Of a stretch of DNA of 64,000 nt, positions 25,275 through 32,759 are shown piece after piece. The notes below the pieces were generated by a model. It made no database searches. It saw only the letters and a program-made list of their open reading frames with translations, and was not told the origin of the DNA. This DNA is from Clostridiales bacterium (GTDB lineage: Bacteria > Bacillota > Clostridia > Lachnospirales > Cellulosilyticaceae): contig DYCF01000013.1 of the NCBI GenBank assembly GCA_019418225.1, positions 46,874-110,873 on the forward strand, given 5' to 3'. The first letter of the stretch is position 1; the number at the start of each line of letters is the position of its first letter. The translations under genes and the position numbers were made by a program.

Positions 25275-26126
25275 TCACCTCACTAAATTTCTCACGATAC
25301 TTAGTTTTTGTTTAGCGTTATCAATACGTTTTGATTCCCCTGTTATCTCAATAGCTGGGCAAGACTCAACAATGCGGTCATATGTTCTATGTACACCATC
25401 TGCACCTGTTAGCTTATTCTTAAGCTGTTGAGGTGTTAAGTTGGTTGTAATAATTGTGGGCAGTTGTAATCGCATACGTGTATCAATTAGCGAATAAATA
25501 ATCTGCTTTTCTTTACCCGTCTTGCCTTCATGCTCAGCACCTAAATCATCTAAAATCACTAGACTTGCCTGCTTAAACTGATTTAAAATAGCCACTTCGC
25601 CTTCTTCACCATACGACCTATATGATTCATAAATTTTATTAATTATGTTAATGCTACTTGTAGCAATAACCGGTACATATTGCCTAAGTAACTCATTGGC
25701 AATGCAAAAACTTAAGTAGCTCTTACCTGTACCTGGTGAGCCATAAAATAACATACCTACATTCTGCTGCTTCATGTTTTGCCAGTTCTCACAATAATTT
25801 TTACCTAGCTTATACCACACCTTATTACGCTCATCTAGTTGCCAATTTTCAAATGTGCATTGTTCAAAAGCACCATCCATGAGTGAATATCGTTTTAAGC
25901 GTTCAAGCATTCTAAGCTTTTCCTTGTTTTGTTCTTCTTCCTGCTTTTTGGCATAAGCTTCACTTTCACATGCACAAGGGATTTTAACTTTTCGCTTACG
26001 TCCTAAAACTTCTAAGATATATTCCTGTGGTGTGCCACATTTACTGCAAATCTGACAAATTAAGTCCAAGTCCTGCATAGGCGTCTTTGTCATTAAACGA
26101 TTCATGATTTCCACTCTTTTGTCCAT
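25275..26126 (-). CDS. DnaC-like helicase loader
   Basis: A 283-residue AAA+ protein of the DnaC/IstB type. The N-terminal part has a zinc-binding set of cysteines (CQICSKCG and CACE). The Walker A motif is GSPGTGKS (about residues 129 to 136), Walker B is LVILDDLGAE, and an arginine-finger-type region follows with YDRIVES. It loads replicative helicase at the phage origin. Its start overlaps the end of the initiator gene by 86 bases. Length and motifs are normal. Confidence 0.85.
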   Translation of the reverse strand: MDKRVEIMNRLMTKTPMQDLDLICQICSKCGTPQEYILEVLGRKRKVKIPCACESEAYAKKQEEEQNKEKLRMLERLKRYSLMDGAFEQCTFENWQLDERNKVWYKLGKNYCENWQNMKQQNVGMLFYGSPGTGKSYLSFCIANELLRQYVPVIATSSINIINKIYESYRSYGEEGEVAILNQFKQASLVILDDLGAEHEGKTGKEKQIIYSLIDTRMRLQLPTIITTNLTPQQLKNKLTGADGVHRTYDRIVESCPAIEITGESKRIDNAKQKLSIVRNLVR

Positions 26127-26967
26127 CTTGTTTTTCCTCTCTTGCCTTTAAGTAATTTTCTAATGCGGTTGTTGATCTAATCCCTACTTCTCCCCAATTC
26201 ACTAATACTTTTTCAATATACCTAAGCCCCCTTGCATTATTCTTACGTGCAATTTTCATCGCCATTAATACCAGCTCTGCACCGTAGCATGTCACTAAAT
26301 CGTTTAAAACCTCTGCTTCATATGCTTTAGGTAAATAAAAATTGTTTTGGAAAAAGTCCACCACTTGTTCAAAAGATGATGATGAAGTCTCTGGGTAAGT
26401 CTCTGAAGAAGTCTTAGAGAAATCTCTGGTATTGGTTGGGTCATTTTGTCCATATGCATTGGGCCATTTTGTCCCTTTGCATTGGGTCATTTTGTCCCCT
26501 TCCATTGGGTCATTTTGTCCTCTTGCATTTTCCCATTTGGGATATTGCATAGGGTCATTTTGTCCAAGCTTGTCCGCTGCCTCTGGACATGCTTTTTCTT
26601 CAGCTGCATTTTCAGCTGCTGCTTGCTCGTCAATATAAGCTTCTAGCCTATCATAATCAATGGTGTACCACTTGGTTCTATCCATTCTCAGCTTATTAAA
26701 ATTCCCTGTTTTTAAAATGCCTAGCTTTTCTAAGTTATTAAAAATACGTTTTAGCGTCTTATCACCGTAAAATGGGAATGACTTCCCCCATTCTTTCATG
26801 CTGTTATACGTCCAGTACTTGTCCTCATAAAAGTTCAGTTCCTTCGCTTTATTAATTTCTATCCAGTAATGCACCTGCTGCAATACAATCGCTTCATTTA
26901 GTCCAATACAGGTTGCTAAAACCGTATCTACCACTAATGGTGATTTATCAAATAGCACTTTTCTCAT
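26041..26967 (-). CDS. Phage replication initiator with DnaD domain
   Basis: A 308-residue protein. The N-terminal 110 residues form a winged-helix DNA-binding region (NEAIVLQQVHYWIE, KRIFNNLEKLGILK). The middle is a low-complexity linker created by the iteron array. The C-terminal 90 residues are a DnaD-like domain (YGAELVLMAMKIARKNNARGLRYIEKVLVNW). This is the architecture of Firmicute phage initiators that bind the origin and recruit the DnaC-like loader encoded next. The origin is probably inside this gene, as in phage lambda O. It overlaps the upstream small gene by 20 bases. Confidence 0.8.
   Translation of the reverse strand: MRKVLFDKSPLVVDTVLATCIGLNEAIVLQQVHYWIEINKAKELNFYEDKYWTYNSMKEWGKSFPFYGDKTLKRIFNNLEKLGILKTGNFNKLRMDRTKWYTIDYDRLEAYIDEQAAAENAAEEKACPEAADKLGQNDPMQYPKWENARGQNDPMEGDKMTQCKGTKWPNAYGQNDPTNTRDFSKTSSETYPETSSSSFEQVVDFFQNNFYLPKAYEAEVLNDLVTCYGAELVLMAMKIARKNNARGLRYIEKVLVNWGEVGIRSTTALENYLKAREEKQDGQKSGNHESFNDKDAYAGLGLNLSDLQ
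26438..26565. repeat. Iterons, predicted replication origin
   Basis: Five copies of GGGYCATTTTGTCC at 26438-26451, 26461-26474, 26484-26497, 26507-26520 and 26552-26565. The first four are spaced at exactly 23 bases and the fifth about two periods further on. Because 23 is not a multiple of three, the copies fall in different reading frames (QNDP, KMTQ, KWPN), so the DNA and not the protein is conserved. They lie inside the initiator gene, as origin iterons often do. Confidence 0.8.
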
Positions 26968-27139
26968 AAGCTGCCTCTCCTATTGCATCCATTAATTTTA
27001 AAGAAAACTGTTCTACCTCTAATTGTTTTCTACAATCTTCCACCAAGATTTTAAAAAGCGCCATATCTGTGGTATAGGCTTTATAAGCTTCTGGAAACAT
27101 TGCAATTTTTCTTTTTGCGTATTGTACGGCCTTGTCCAT
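26948..27139 (-). CDS. 63-residue early phage protein, unknown
   Basis: A 63-residue, mostly helical protein (YAKRKIAMFPEAYKAYTTD) at the head of the replication operon, with GGGAGG in front of its ATG. It overlaps the initiator start by 20 bases. I recognise no family. Confidence 0.55.
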   Translation of the reverse strand: MDKAVQYAKRKIAMFPEAYKAYTTDMALFKILVEDCRKQLEVEQFSLKLMDAIGEAAYEKSAI

Positions 27140-27208
27140 TGAAAATCCTCCCTAAATCCTATCTATTTGCTTGTATTTACTTTAAAATATATACTTTTTT
27201 GTATTAAT

Positions 27209-27237
27209 TTGACTAATCATGTTACCTGTGCTATACT
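27209..27237 (+). promoter_or_regulatory. Sigma-A promoter of candidate small RNA
   Basis: TTGACT (27209-27214), a 17-base spacer and TATACT (27232-27237) form a near-consensus promoter on the plus strand. No plus-strand gene follows; the transcript would run antisense into the 3' end of the XRE gene and stop at the hairpin ending at 27353. Confidence 0.7.
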
Positions 27238-27243
27238 TAAAAC

Positions 27244-27364
27244 ATCTAAAGTTTTATATACGAACTCTTCCAGGATTGCCGTCTTGAAAGAGCTCAATGA
27301 ATTGTGTATTAGATTATACATAAGCTCTTGTAAGGTTGCCGCCTTGCAAGGGCCTTTTATTTTT
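27244..27364 (+). ncRNA. Candidate phage small RNA with two matching hairpins
   Basis: From the promoter at 27209-27237 a transcript of about 120 bases would contain two similar hairpins: 27265-27292 (stem of 11 with one mismatch) and 27324-27353 (stem of 12, all paired with G-U allowed). Both have the hexaloop TTGCCG. The second is followed by CTTTTATTTTT, giving an intrinsic terminator. Its 3' part is antisense to the last codons of the XRE gene at 27314. Identical loops suggest a target-binding motif. No known RNA family is recognised, so this is a prediction. Confidence 0.6.
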
Positions 27365-27808
27365 CATAAAACTTTGTAGTAATAAAGGTAAACTCACACT
27401 TGCCAGCTCTGCTATTTCCTTTTGTACCTCTCGCCAGCGTTCCACCTCATCCTCTTGGACTACATTGTCACAAGCAATTTCAATCATATCCGTCTGGATT
27501 TTTAAAATATCGTTGTATTCTTTCTGAAACCGCAAAGTTAAATTGTCTAGATCCGCAGTTACAACATCAGGTAAAAGCATCTTGCCTATTTGTGTACATT
27601 CGCGTAAATAAATGTAACCAATAAGTGGATTCTCATAAAGTTCGATTAATCGCATGACCATATCTTCACTTGGTATCACGACGCCATTTTCCCATTTACT
27701 AATAACTGCTGCATCACATACACAAATTAACTTACAAACAGCTTCTTGACTTAACTTTCTTTTATGCCTTTCTTCAGCAATAAGCCTTGTAAATGTATTT
27801 GATTTCAT
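27314..27808 (-). CDS. XRE-family regulator with helical C-terminus
   Basis: A 164-residue protein with an N-terminal XRE helix-turn-helix (FTRLIAEERHKRKLSQEAVCKL and ISKWENGVVIPSEDMVMRLIELY, residues 5 to 58) and a long charged helical C-terminal part. A GGGAGG site precedes the ATG. It lies in the early region between the Cro-like gene and the replication operon, a place for a second regulator such as an anti-repressor or Cro-type activator. Its 3' end encodes the terminator hairpin of the candidate small RNA on the opposite strand. Confidence 0.75.
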   Translation of the reverse strand: MKSNTFTRLIAEERHKRKLSQEAVCKLICVCDAAVISKWENGVVIPSEDMVMRLIELYENPLIGYIYLRECTQIGKMLLPDVVTADLDNLTLRFQKEYNDILKIQTDMIEIACDNVVQEDEVERWREVQKEIAELASVSLPLLLQSFMKNKRPLQGGNLTRAYV

Positions 27809-27921
27809 CCTAAGCCTCCCTCAACTTGTTTTCACAAAACAAGTTTTCCTTAAAATATTGATTTGCCAACTCATTGTTTTCCACTTCTTGGAATTGTATA
27901 ATTAAACTATCTTAATTGCTC

Positions 27922-28113
27922 CTATGTATGTACGACTACCTGCTCTTGTTCCGGTCCATGAATAGCCCGATTTAACAAACTTCGTTTTTCATCATCACTA
28001 CACTCTAGATTAACAATATAGTCTACAATAAGCTGAGCATGAATATGCGCCAGTTGCTTCTTAAAACGCTGCATACCCTCTTCAGTTTGTGGATAGTGTA
28101 CTCTTACCTTCAT
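27922..28113 (-). CDS. 63-residue early phage protein, unknown
   Basis: A 63-residue protein (KVRVHYPQTEEGMQRFKKQLAHIHAQLIVDYIVNL) of unknown function. I start it at the ATG at 28111-28113, preceded by AGGGGTGAG. A GTG nine bases upstream lies within that ribosome site and is less likely. It is in the leftward early transcript between two regulators. Size and position make it one of the candidates for an excision directionality factor, without direct evidence. Confidence 0.5.
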   Translation of the reverse strand: MKVRVHYPQTEEGMQRFKKQLAHIHAQLIVDYIVNLECSDDEKRSLLNRAIHGPEQEQVVVHT

Positions 28114-28273
28114 AGTACTCACCCCTATATGTATGTAGTAAATTTTATGCTTGTAGAATTTTGTCCTATGCCTTTTAAAAAATGAATCATTATGGTTTTA
28201 AAGTTACTAATCATGTACATACTACCTCTATAATATGTCACAGAACATCACTTACTTAAATTCATTTTCTTTG

Positions 28274-28486
28274 CTATTTGTCATTAATTATGACATTGTG
28301 ATTTAAAAAAATATTATCGTCATTAGTTTGCAAAATTTCTTTTATTTTAATTGCAATATCTAATGGCGGTGTCAGCTTTCCTTGCTCATATCCTGTTACA
28401 GTATTTCTCTTTTTACCAATAAAATTTGCAACAGTTTGTTGAGTTAAACCAAGTTCTTTACGTCTTTCAATCATTTTAATTCTCAA
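28274..28486 (-). CDS. Cro-like XRE regulator
   Basis: A small XRE helix-turn-helix protein of about 70 residues (MIERRKELGLTQQTVANFIG and NTVTGYEQGKLTPPLDIAIKI), divergent from the CI-like repressor gene. The longer frame starts at 28507, but only seven bases would separate it from the predicted transcription start and it has no ribosome site. I prefer the TTG at 28484-28486, with AGAGGTG six bases upstream. It would act as the Cro or excision-side regulator of the switch. Operators flank and overlap its start. Confidence 0.7.
   Translation of the reverse strand: MRIKMIERRKELGLTQQTVANFIGKKRNTVTGYEQGKLTPPLDIAIKIKEILQTNDDNIFLNHNVIINDK
28279..28295. promoter_or_regulatory. Operator-like palindrome inside cro-like gene
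   Basis: TGTCAT-TAATT-ATGACA, a 17-base site with perfect six-base half-sites, matching the palindromes in the divergent promoter region. It lies in the last codons of the Cro-like gene and may be a further repressor site. Confidence 0.5.
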
Positions 28487-28501
28487 ATTTGTCACCTCTT
28501 T

Positions 28502-28518
28502 TGTCATTTATTATGACA
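28502..28518. promoter_or_regulatory. Operator 1 of the lysogeny switch
   Basis: TGTCAT-TTATT-ATGACA, a palindrome with six-base half-sites, lying just after the -10 of the leftward promoter around its predicted transcription start. Confidence 0.6.
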
Positions 28519-28520
28519 TA

Positions 28521-28549
28521 ATAATAAGTCATTTTAAATGACATGTCAA
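28521..28549 (-). promoter_or_regulatory. Leftward early promoter (PR-like)
   Basis: On the minus strand a perfect TTGACA (28544-28549), a 17-base spacer and TATTAT (28521-28526). It drives the Cro-like gene and probably the whole early operon. The operator at 28526-28544 fills the spacer, so bound repressor would block polymerase. Confidence 0.8.
28526..28544. promoter_or_regulatory. Operator 2, between -35 and -10 of the early promoter
   Basis: AAGTCATTTTAAATGACAT, a palindrome with half-site AGTCAT that sits exactly in the spacer of the leftward promoter. Confidence 0.7.
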
Positions 28550-28594
28550 GCTGATACTTAAATTTTTGTTATAATTTATGACTTTTGTAGAAAT

Positions 28595-28612
28595 AAGTCA
28601 TTATAAATGACT
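28595..28612. promoter_or_regulatory. Operator 3, upstream of the repressor gene
   Basis: AAGTCATTATAAATGACT, almost perfectly palindromic and nearly identical to operator 2, placed 28 bases before the repressor start. It could mediate autoregulation. Confidence 0.6.
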
Positions 28613-28640
28613 ATAATAAACCTATACGGAGGTCTTATTT

Positions 28641-29069
28641 ATGAAAAATGAATCCATATTCTCTAAACGATTAAAAGAATTAAGAAAAGAGCACAATCTG
28701 ACACAAGCAGACTTAGCTCAAAAATTAGGAGTAGTTCGCACTGCTATTACAAACTATGAAACCAATAGAACTATGCCAGATCCAGCAGCTCTCAATGAAC
28801 TGGCAAATCTGTTTAATGTTTCTATTGATTATCTTTTAGGCAATACAAATATACCAACTGATAACTTATCAGTAAAAGAAGAAAAAGATATTGCAAAGAA
28901 ATTAGATGAATTAAAAGAAACCTTAGAGTCACAATCCGGTCTACTCTTTTCAGGTAGTGAGATGGATGAAGAAACAAAAGAATTCTTACTAGCGTCCCTC
29001 GAACGCACAATAAGACAATCAAAAGTACTTGCAAAAGAAAAGTTTACACCTAATAAATATAAACAATAA
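28641..29069 (+). CDS. CI-like XRE repressor
   Basis: A 142-residue protein with an N-terminal XRE helix-turn-helix (FSKRLKELRKEHNLTQADLAQKLG, ITNYETNRTMPDPAALNELANLF, residues 6 to 60) and a charged C-terminal oligomerisation region. It lacks a LexA-like self-cleavage domain, so induction probably goes through the ImmA-like peptidase encoded next. It is divergent from the Cro-like gene and flanked by palindromic operators. GGAGGTC precedes the start. Confidence 0.85.
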   Translation: MKNESIFSKRLKELRKEHNLTQADLAQKLGVVRTAITNYETNRTMPDPAALNELANLFNVSIDYLLGNTNIPTDNLSVKEEKDIAKKLDELKETLESQSGLLFSGSEMDEETKEFLLASLERTIRQSKVLAKEKFTPNKYKQ

Positions 29070-29110
29070 GTCACATAACAGCATAAATAGATTACTTGGG
29101 GAGGGATAAT

Positions 29111-29470
29111 GTGACTGAGCTCCAAATTTTAGACGTAATAAAAAAACTTGTACAGAAATACAAAACAACTAATCCATTTGAACTATGCGATCTAATAGGC
29201 ATTCATGTTGAAAAAGAGCCTTTAGGCAAACTGGATGGATACTATCATTACTTTAACAGAATTAAACAGATAAGAATTAATGAAAACCTAGACGATGCTA
29301 AAAGCAAATGGACATGTGCACATGAATTAGGACATGCTATAATGCATCCTACTTTAAATACGCTCTTCTTATCTGCTAATACATATATGGTAACCAGCAA
29401 ATTTGAAAATGAAGCTAATCTATTTGCTGACCTCCTAATAGAATTAGATCAAGATATACATATTTGTTAA
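29111..29470 (+). CDS. ImmA/IrrE-type metallopeptidase
   Basis: A 119-residue zinc peptidase of the ImmA/IrrE family with the HELGHAIMH motif (HExxH, about residues 70 to 78) and a downstream ENEANLFADLLI stretch that supplies the third ligand. In ICEBs1 ImmA cleaves the ImmR repressor after DNA damage, and this pair (repressor then peptidase) has the same layout. I start at GTG 29111-29113, with GGGGAGGG six bases upstream; the frame is open further upstream but unsupported. Confidence 0.82.
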   Translation: MTELQILDVIKKLVQKYKTTNPFELCDLIGIHVEKEPLGKLDGYYHYFNRIKQIRINENLDDAKSKWTCAHELGHAIMHPTLNTLFLSANTYMVTSKFENEANLFADLLIELDQDIHIC

Positions 29471-29582
29471 ATATAGCTTCTTTGCTACTAAAAATTTACA
29501 CAACTGAAAAGGCATGATAATGGTACAGCATATCAAACATTTTACCATGTCTTTTAATATTATGAACTGGAGAATTAGATAT

Positions 29583-30947
29583 ATGGGACTATTAGATTTA
29601 TTTAAAACAAATGAATACAAAAGACAAATTAATACACTACAAACACAACTGTCAAATGAGCATAACACCAACCTAACCTTACAGGATACTATCAGAAATT
29701 TAAATACCCAAATTACGCAACTACAATCTATGCTTGCACCAGAGCACAATGATGCATTGACACTACAAAACACCATAAAAAATTTACAAACAGCTAAAGA
29801 TTCCTTAAGTGCTGATATTAGGTCACTAAATACACAATATGCTCAACTTGAACAATCTATTGCTGCTAAACAAGAACAACTCGTTACAATGGATGATGAA
29901 ATACTTCTTCAAGAGTTTGGATTATACAAACCACTCTATCCTTTTGTTAATTCTGAACAATTTAAGCAAAGATTAAATGATAATCGCAATCAGCAAAAAC
30001 AATTAATTAAAGATAAAACAGCTGTAAACTACTCGAATGATTGGTTAGTAAATGGTAGTAAAGCTGAAGGTACTAAAATGAATAATAATAATATCAAGCA
30101 GATCATAAGGACCTTTAATATTGAATGTGAAAATGTAATTGATCGCGTTAAATTTAATAATATTGACTCTATGGAAAAACGTATTAATAAGTCATTTGAA
30201 TCTTTAAATAAAATGAACGAATCTTGTCGCGTCAGCTTAACACATCAATTTTTAAATCTTAAAATTCAAGAACTTCACTTAGCATATGAATATCAGGTTA
30301 AAAAGCAAGAGGAAAAAGAAGAACAAAAACGTATTCGTGAAGAAATGCGTGAACAAGCACGACTACAAAAAGAACTTGAAGATGCACGTAAAAATATTTA
30401 CAAAGATCAAAAGCATTTCATGCAGGCTGCTGAAAAAATTAAACTTCAACTTGAAGATTCCTCACTTTCTGCTGAACAAAAAGAACTTCTTTTAGAAAAA
30501 CAAGAAGAACTCCAAAACCAACTTACAACTCTAGAAACACAACTTCAAGACATTGATTATAGACAAAACAATCAACGTGCTGGCTATGTTTATATTATCT
30601 CGAATATAGGTGCCTTTGGTGAAAATGTATTTAAAATAGGTATGACTAGACGATTAGAACCAATGGACCGAGTTGATGAGCTTGGTGATGCATCTGTACC
30701 ATTTAATTTTGATGTACATGCCATGATTTTCTCAGAAGATGCTCCTGCACTTGAAAATGCACTACATAAAGCCTTTGAAAACAAAAAATTAAACATGATT
30801 AATCAACGTCGAGAATTCTTTAATGTTACACTGGAGGAAATTGAAGAAGTTGTTAAAGCTAATTTTGATAAGACAGTAGATTTTGTTAAAGTAGCACCAG
30901 CAGAACAATATAGGGAGTCATTAAAACTTAAACAATCTAATTTATAA
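29583..30947 (+). CDS. DUF4041 / T5orf172 (GIY-YIG-like) protein
   Basis: A 454-residue protein. It starts MGLLDLFKTNEYKRQI and has a long coiled coil (about residues 15 to 90), a DUF4041-like middle with further coiled coil (about 240 to 330), and a C-terminal T5orf172 domain: AGYVYIISNIGAFGENVFKIGMTR, then REFFNVTLEEIEEVV. T5orf172 is a member of the GIY-YIG nuclease superfamily. Such proteins lie next to repressors in many Firmicute prophages; the function is not known. I start at 29583, with GGAGAAT upstream, not the in-frame ATG at 29514. Confidence 0.8.
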   Translation: MGLLDLFKTNEYKRQINTLQTQLSNEHNTNLTLQDTIRNLNTQITQLQSMLAPEHNDALTLQNTIKNLQTAKDSLSADIRSLNTQYAQLEQSIAAKQEQLVTMDDEILLQEFGLYKPLYPFVNSEQFKQRLNDNRNQQKQLIKDKTAVNYSNDWLVNGSKAEGTKMNNNNIKQIIRTFNIECENVIDRVKFNNIDSMEKRINKSFESLNKMNESCRVSLTHQFLNLKIQELHLAYEYQVKKQEEKEEQKRIREEMREQARLQKELEDARKNIYKDQKHFMQAAEKIKLQLEDSSLSAEQKELLLEKQEELQNQLTTLETQLQDIDYRQNNQRAGYVYIISNIGAFGENVFKIGMTRRLEPMDRVDELGDASVPFNFDVHAMIFSEDAPALENALHKAFENKKLNMINQRREFFNVTLEEIEEVVKANFDKTVDFVKVAPAEQYRESLKLKQSNL

Positions 30948-30998
30948 CTACTCTCAATATTATTTTGTATTTATAGTACTTTAATAATATAGTACCAG

Positions 30999-31021
30999 CC
31001 ACTAATTTATTAGTGGTTTTT
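30999..31021 (+). terminator. Terminator after the T5orf172 gene
   Basis: CCACTAA-TTTA-TTAGTGG followed by TTTTTATTT. It ends the rightward repressor transcript 50 bases after the T5orf172 stop and so isolates the recombinase gene. Confidence 0.7.
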
Positions 31022-31041
31022 ATTTCACCCTTTTATTCACT

Positions 31042-31072
31042 CAATATTTAAAATATAATAAATTAATACTAA
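31042..31072 (+). promoter_or_regulatory. Possible sigma-E-like promoter of recombinase
   Basis: CAATATT (31042-31048) and AATACTAA (31065-31072) resemble the KMATATT and CATACAMT elements of sigma-E promoters, but the spacer is one or two bases too long and several positions differ. A vegetative TATAAT (31054-31059) also occurs. Mother-cell control of the recombinase is expected from B. subtilis spoIVCA; this site is only suggestive. Confidence 0.25.
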
Positions 31073-31091
31073 GCAATTTAAGAGGTGCACA

Positions 31092-32723
31092 ATGAAAATC
31101 GCAATTTACTCTAGAAAGTCCAAATTCACTGGCAAAGGTGAATCTATTGGCAACCAAATAGAAATGTGTAAAGAATATATCACTTCTCATTTTGGAGAAT
31201 GTGAATTAATCATATATGAAGATGAAGGCTTTAGTGGTGGCAGTATTGATAGGCCACAATTTAAGCAAATGCTAGCGGATGCTCAGGCCAAGAAGTTTGA
31301 TACTTTAGTGTGTTATCGCCTGGATCGTATCAGCCGTAATATTGCGGACTTCTCTTCTCTTATTGAAGATTTAGGGCTGCATAGTATTAATTTTGTTTCG
31401 ATTAGGGAACAATTTGATACAACAACACCTATGGGCCGCGCTATGATGTATATTGCTTCTGTTTTTGCTCAGCTTGAAAGGGAAACGATTGCTGAGCGTA
31501 TTAGGGATAATATGCTGCAACTTGCTAAAACAGGTCGCTGGTTAGGTGGCATAACGCCTACTGGTTTTGAATCTATCGAAATCCATGCTGAAGATGCGCA
31601 TGGTAAAACGAGAAAGGCCTTTAAACTTTCACCTATTGAAAGTGAGCTTAAAATGGTGAAGCTTATTTTCGATAAGTATCTAGAACTTGAAAGCCTGACT
31701 CAGGTAGAAACGTATTTATTACAGCATCATATGACAACTAAAAACGGTGGGAATTTTACACGTTTTACAATTCGCACACTCCTCAACAACCCTGTTTATG
31801 CAAAAGCAGATGAAGATGTTTATCATTACTTTGATATGAATAATTATGAAATATATGTTGATAAAGAAGACTTTAATGGTGTGAATGGTATTATGGCCTA
31901 TAACAAGACCATTCAAAAGAAAAATAAGTCTAATAAGCTAAGAGATGCCTCTGAATGGATTATTGCTATTGGGCAACATGAAGGGATCATAGAAGGAAAG
32001 GATTGGGTCAAGGTGCAAGAGCTCATTAATCAAAATAAATCTAAGACTTTTAGAAAAACACGTAATCAAGATGCTCTGCTCTCTGGCATTTTACGCTGTA
32101 ATAAATGTGGTAGCTATATGCGACCTAAAATGGGGCGTACTTTAAAAGATGGCTCACAAATGTTTTATTATCTTTGTGAATTAAAAGAAGCTTCTAAAGG
32201 TGTTAGATGTGATTGTCGTAATGCGCCAGGTCCTAAGATTGATACGGCTGTTATTGACTTCTTAAATAAAGCATCTGATGATCAGTCTCTTGTACGCTCT
32301 GAAATGAGTGATATCAAGATTAATCTAAAAAATCATAGTGAAATGCTAAATACACAAATTCAATCTGTTAAAGATAAAATTTTAAGTAATGAAGAGGCTA
32401 TTAAAAACTTAGTCAGTACTTTATCTTTATCTGAGCAAACTGCTGCTGGTAAATATATCATTGACCAAATTAATGCGTTAGATCGTCAAACTGCTATGCT
32501 TAAAGAAGAACTCTTTAACCTCAATCAAAAGGCAACCTTTATCGAAATGGAAAGTCATAAACATGAGCTGATGGATAATTTAGTACTTTCTATTGGGACT
32601 ACTATTAAAGCATCTAAGGATATTGTAGGGTCAAGAAATCAAATACGCACACTTATCGATAAGGTATTGTGGGATGGTGAAGACCTTGATATTATTATGA
32701 TTGGAAGCACTCACGATAAGTGA
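31092..32723 (+). CDS. spoIVCA: Large serine recombinase, SpoIVCA-like, skin excisase
   Basis: A 543-residue large serine recombinase. The N-terminal resolvase domain has IAIYSRKS with the catalytic serine, YEDEGFSGGSIDRPQF, YRLDRISRN and QLERETIAERI. The middle is the recombinase domain (RTLLNNPVYAKAD). A zinc ribbon follows (LRCNKCGSYMRPK and later CDC), then a coiled coil at about residues 415 to 480. The stop lies 32 bases before the sigK C-terminal frame, so the attachment site is adjacent. It should excise the element from sigK, normally in the mother cell. GAGGTGC precedes the start. Confidence 0.9.
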   Translation: MKIAIYSRKSKFTGKGESIGNQIEMCKEYITSHFGECELIIYEDEGFSGGSIDRPQFKQMLADAQAKKFDTLVCYRLDRISRNIADFSSLIEDLGLHSINFVSIREQFDTTTPMGRAMMYIASVFAQLERETIAERIRDNMLQLAKTGRWLGGITPTGFESIEIHAEDAHGKTRKAFKLSPIESELKMVKLIFDKYLELESLTQVETYLLQHHMTTKNGGNFTRFTIRTLLNNPVYAKADEDVYHYFDMNNYEIYVDKEDFNGVNGIMAYNKTIQKKNKSNKLRDASEWIIAIGQHEGIIEGKDWVKVQELINQNKSKTFRKTRNQDALLSGILRCNKCGSYMRPKMGRTLKDGSQMFYYLCELKEASKGVRCDCRNAPGPKIDTAVIDFLNKASDDQSLVRSEMSDIKINLKNHSEMLNTQIQSVKDKILSNEEAIKNLVSTLSLSEQTAAGKYIIDQINALDRQTAMLKEELFNLNQKATFIEMESHKHELMDNLVLSIGTTIKASKDIVGSRNQIRTLIDKVLWDGEDLDIIMIGSTHDK

Positions 32724-32754
32724 ACGCAAATGTTTCCACAGGGAGTACATAGCA

Positions 32755-32759
32755 AATGA
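32755..32759 (+). other. Predicted crossover core AATGA at sigK junction
   Basis: AATGA at 32755-32759 codes for the start of NEILM, where homology to SigK begins, and follows the recombinase stop by 31 bases. As I recall, the B. subtilis skin recombination uses a 5-base AATGA repeat at the same place in sigK. The matching left copy lies outside the window. A second AATGA at 32766-32770 is not at the homology breakpoint. Confidence 0.65.

Larger units (their letters stand above)
1..32754 (+). mobile_element. sigK-intervening (skin-like) prophage, left end outside window
   Basis: A continuous block of phage genes runs from the left edge to a large serine recombinase that ends 32 bases before a frame matching the C-terminal half of SigK. 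It holds contractile tail, head, packaging, replication, partition and lysogeny modules. Its late genes lie on the minus strand, while the recombinase reads on the plus strand, the same way as sigK. In Bacillus subtilis and Clostridioides difficile, elements of this kind are cut out of sigK in the mother cell by a serine recombinase. The left junction with the N-terminal half of sigK is not visible, so the full length is unknown. Lysis and tail-fibre genes are presumably to the left. Confidence 0.9.

Noticed and set aside
26438..26565. Repeats as a protein repeat domain of the initiator
   Set aside because: The 23-base period changes reading frame each time, so the conserved unit is DNA.
26432..26646. 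Plus-strand frames across the iterons as small proteins
   Set aside because: They are artefacts of the repeated sequence opposite the initiator gene, without a ribosome site.
32701..32754. Start of a free-standing small helix-turn-helix gene at 32701
   Set aside because: The first 17 codons overlap the recombinase 3' end in another frame and have no homology; the SigK match begins only at NEILM, so the frame is the 3' half of a split gene.
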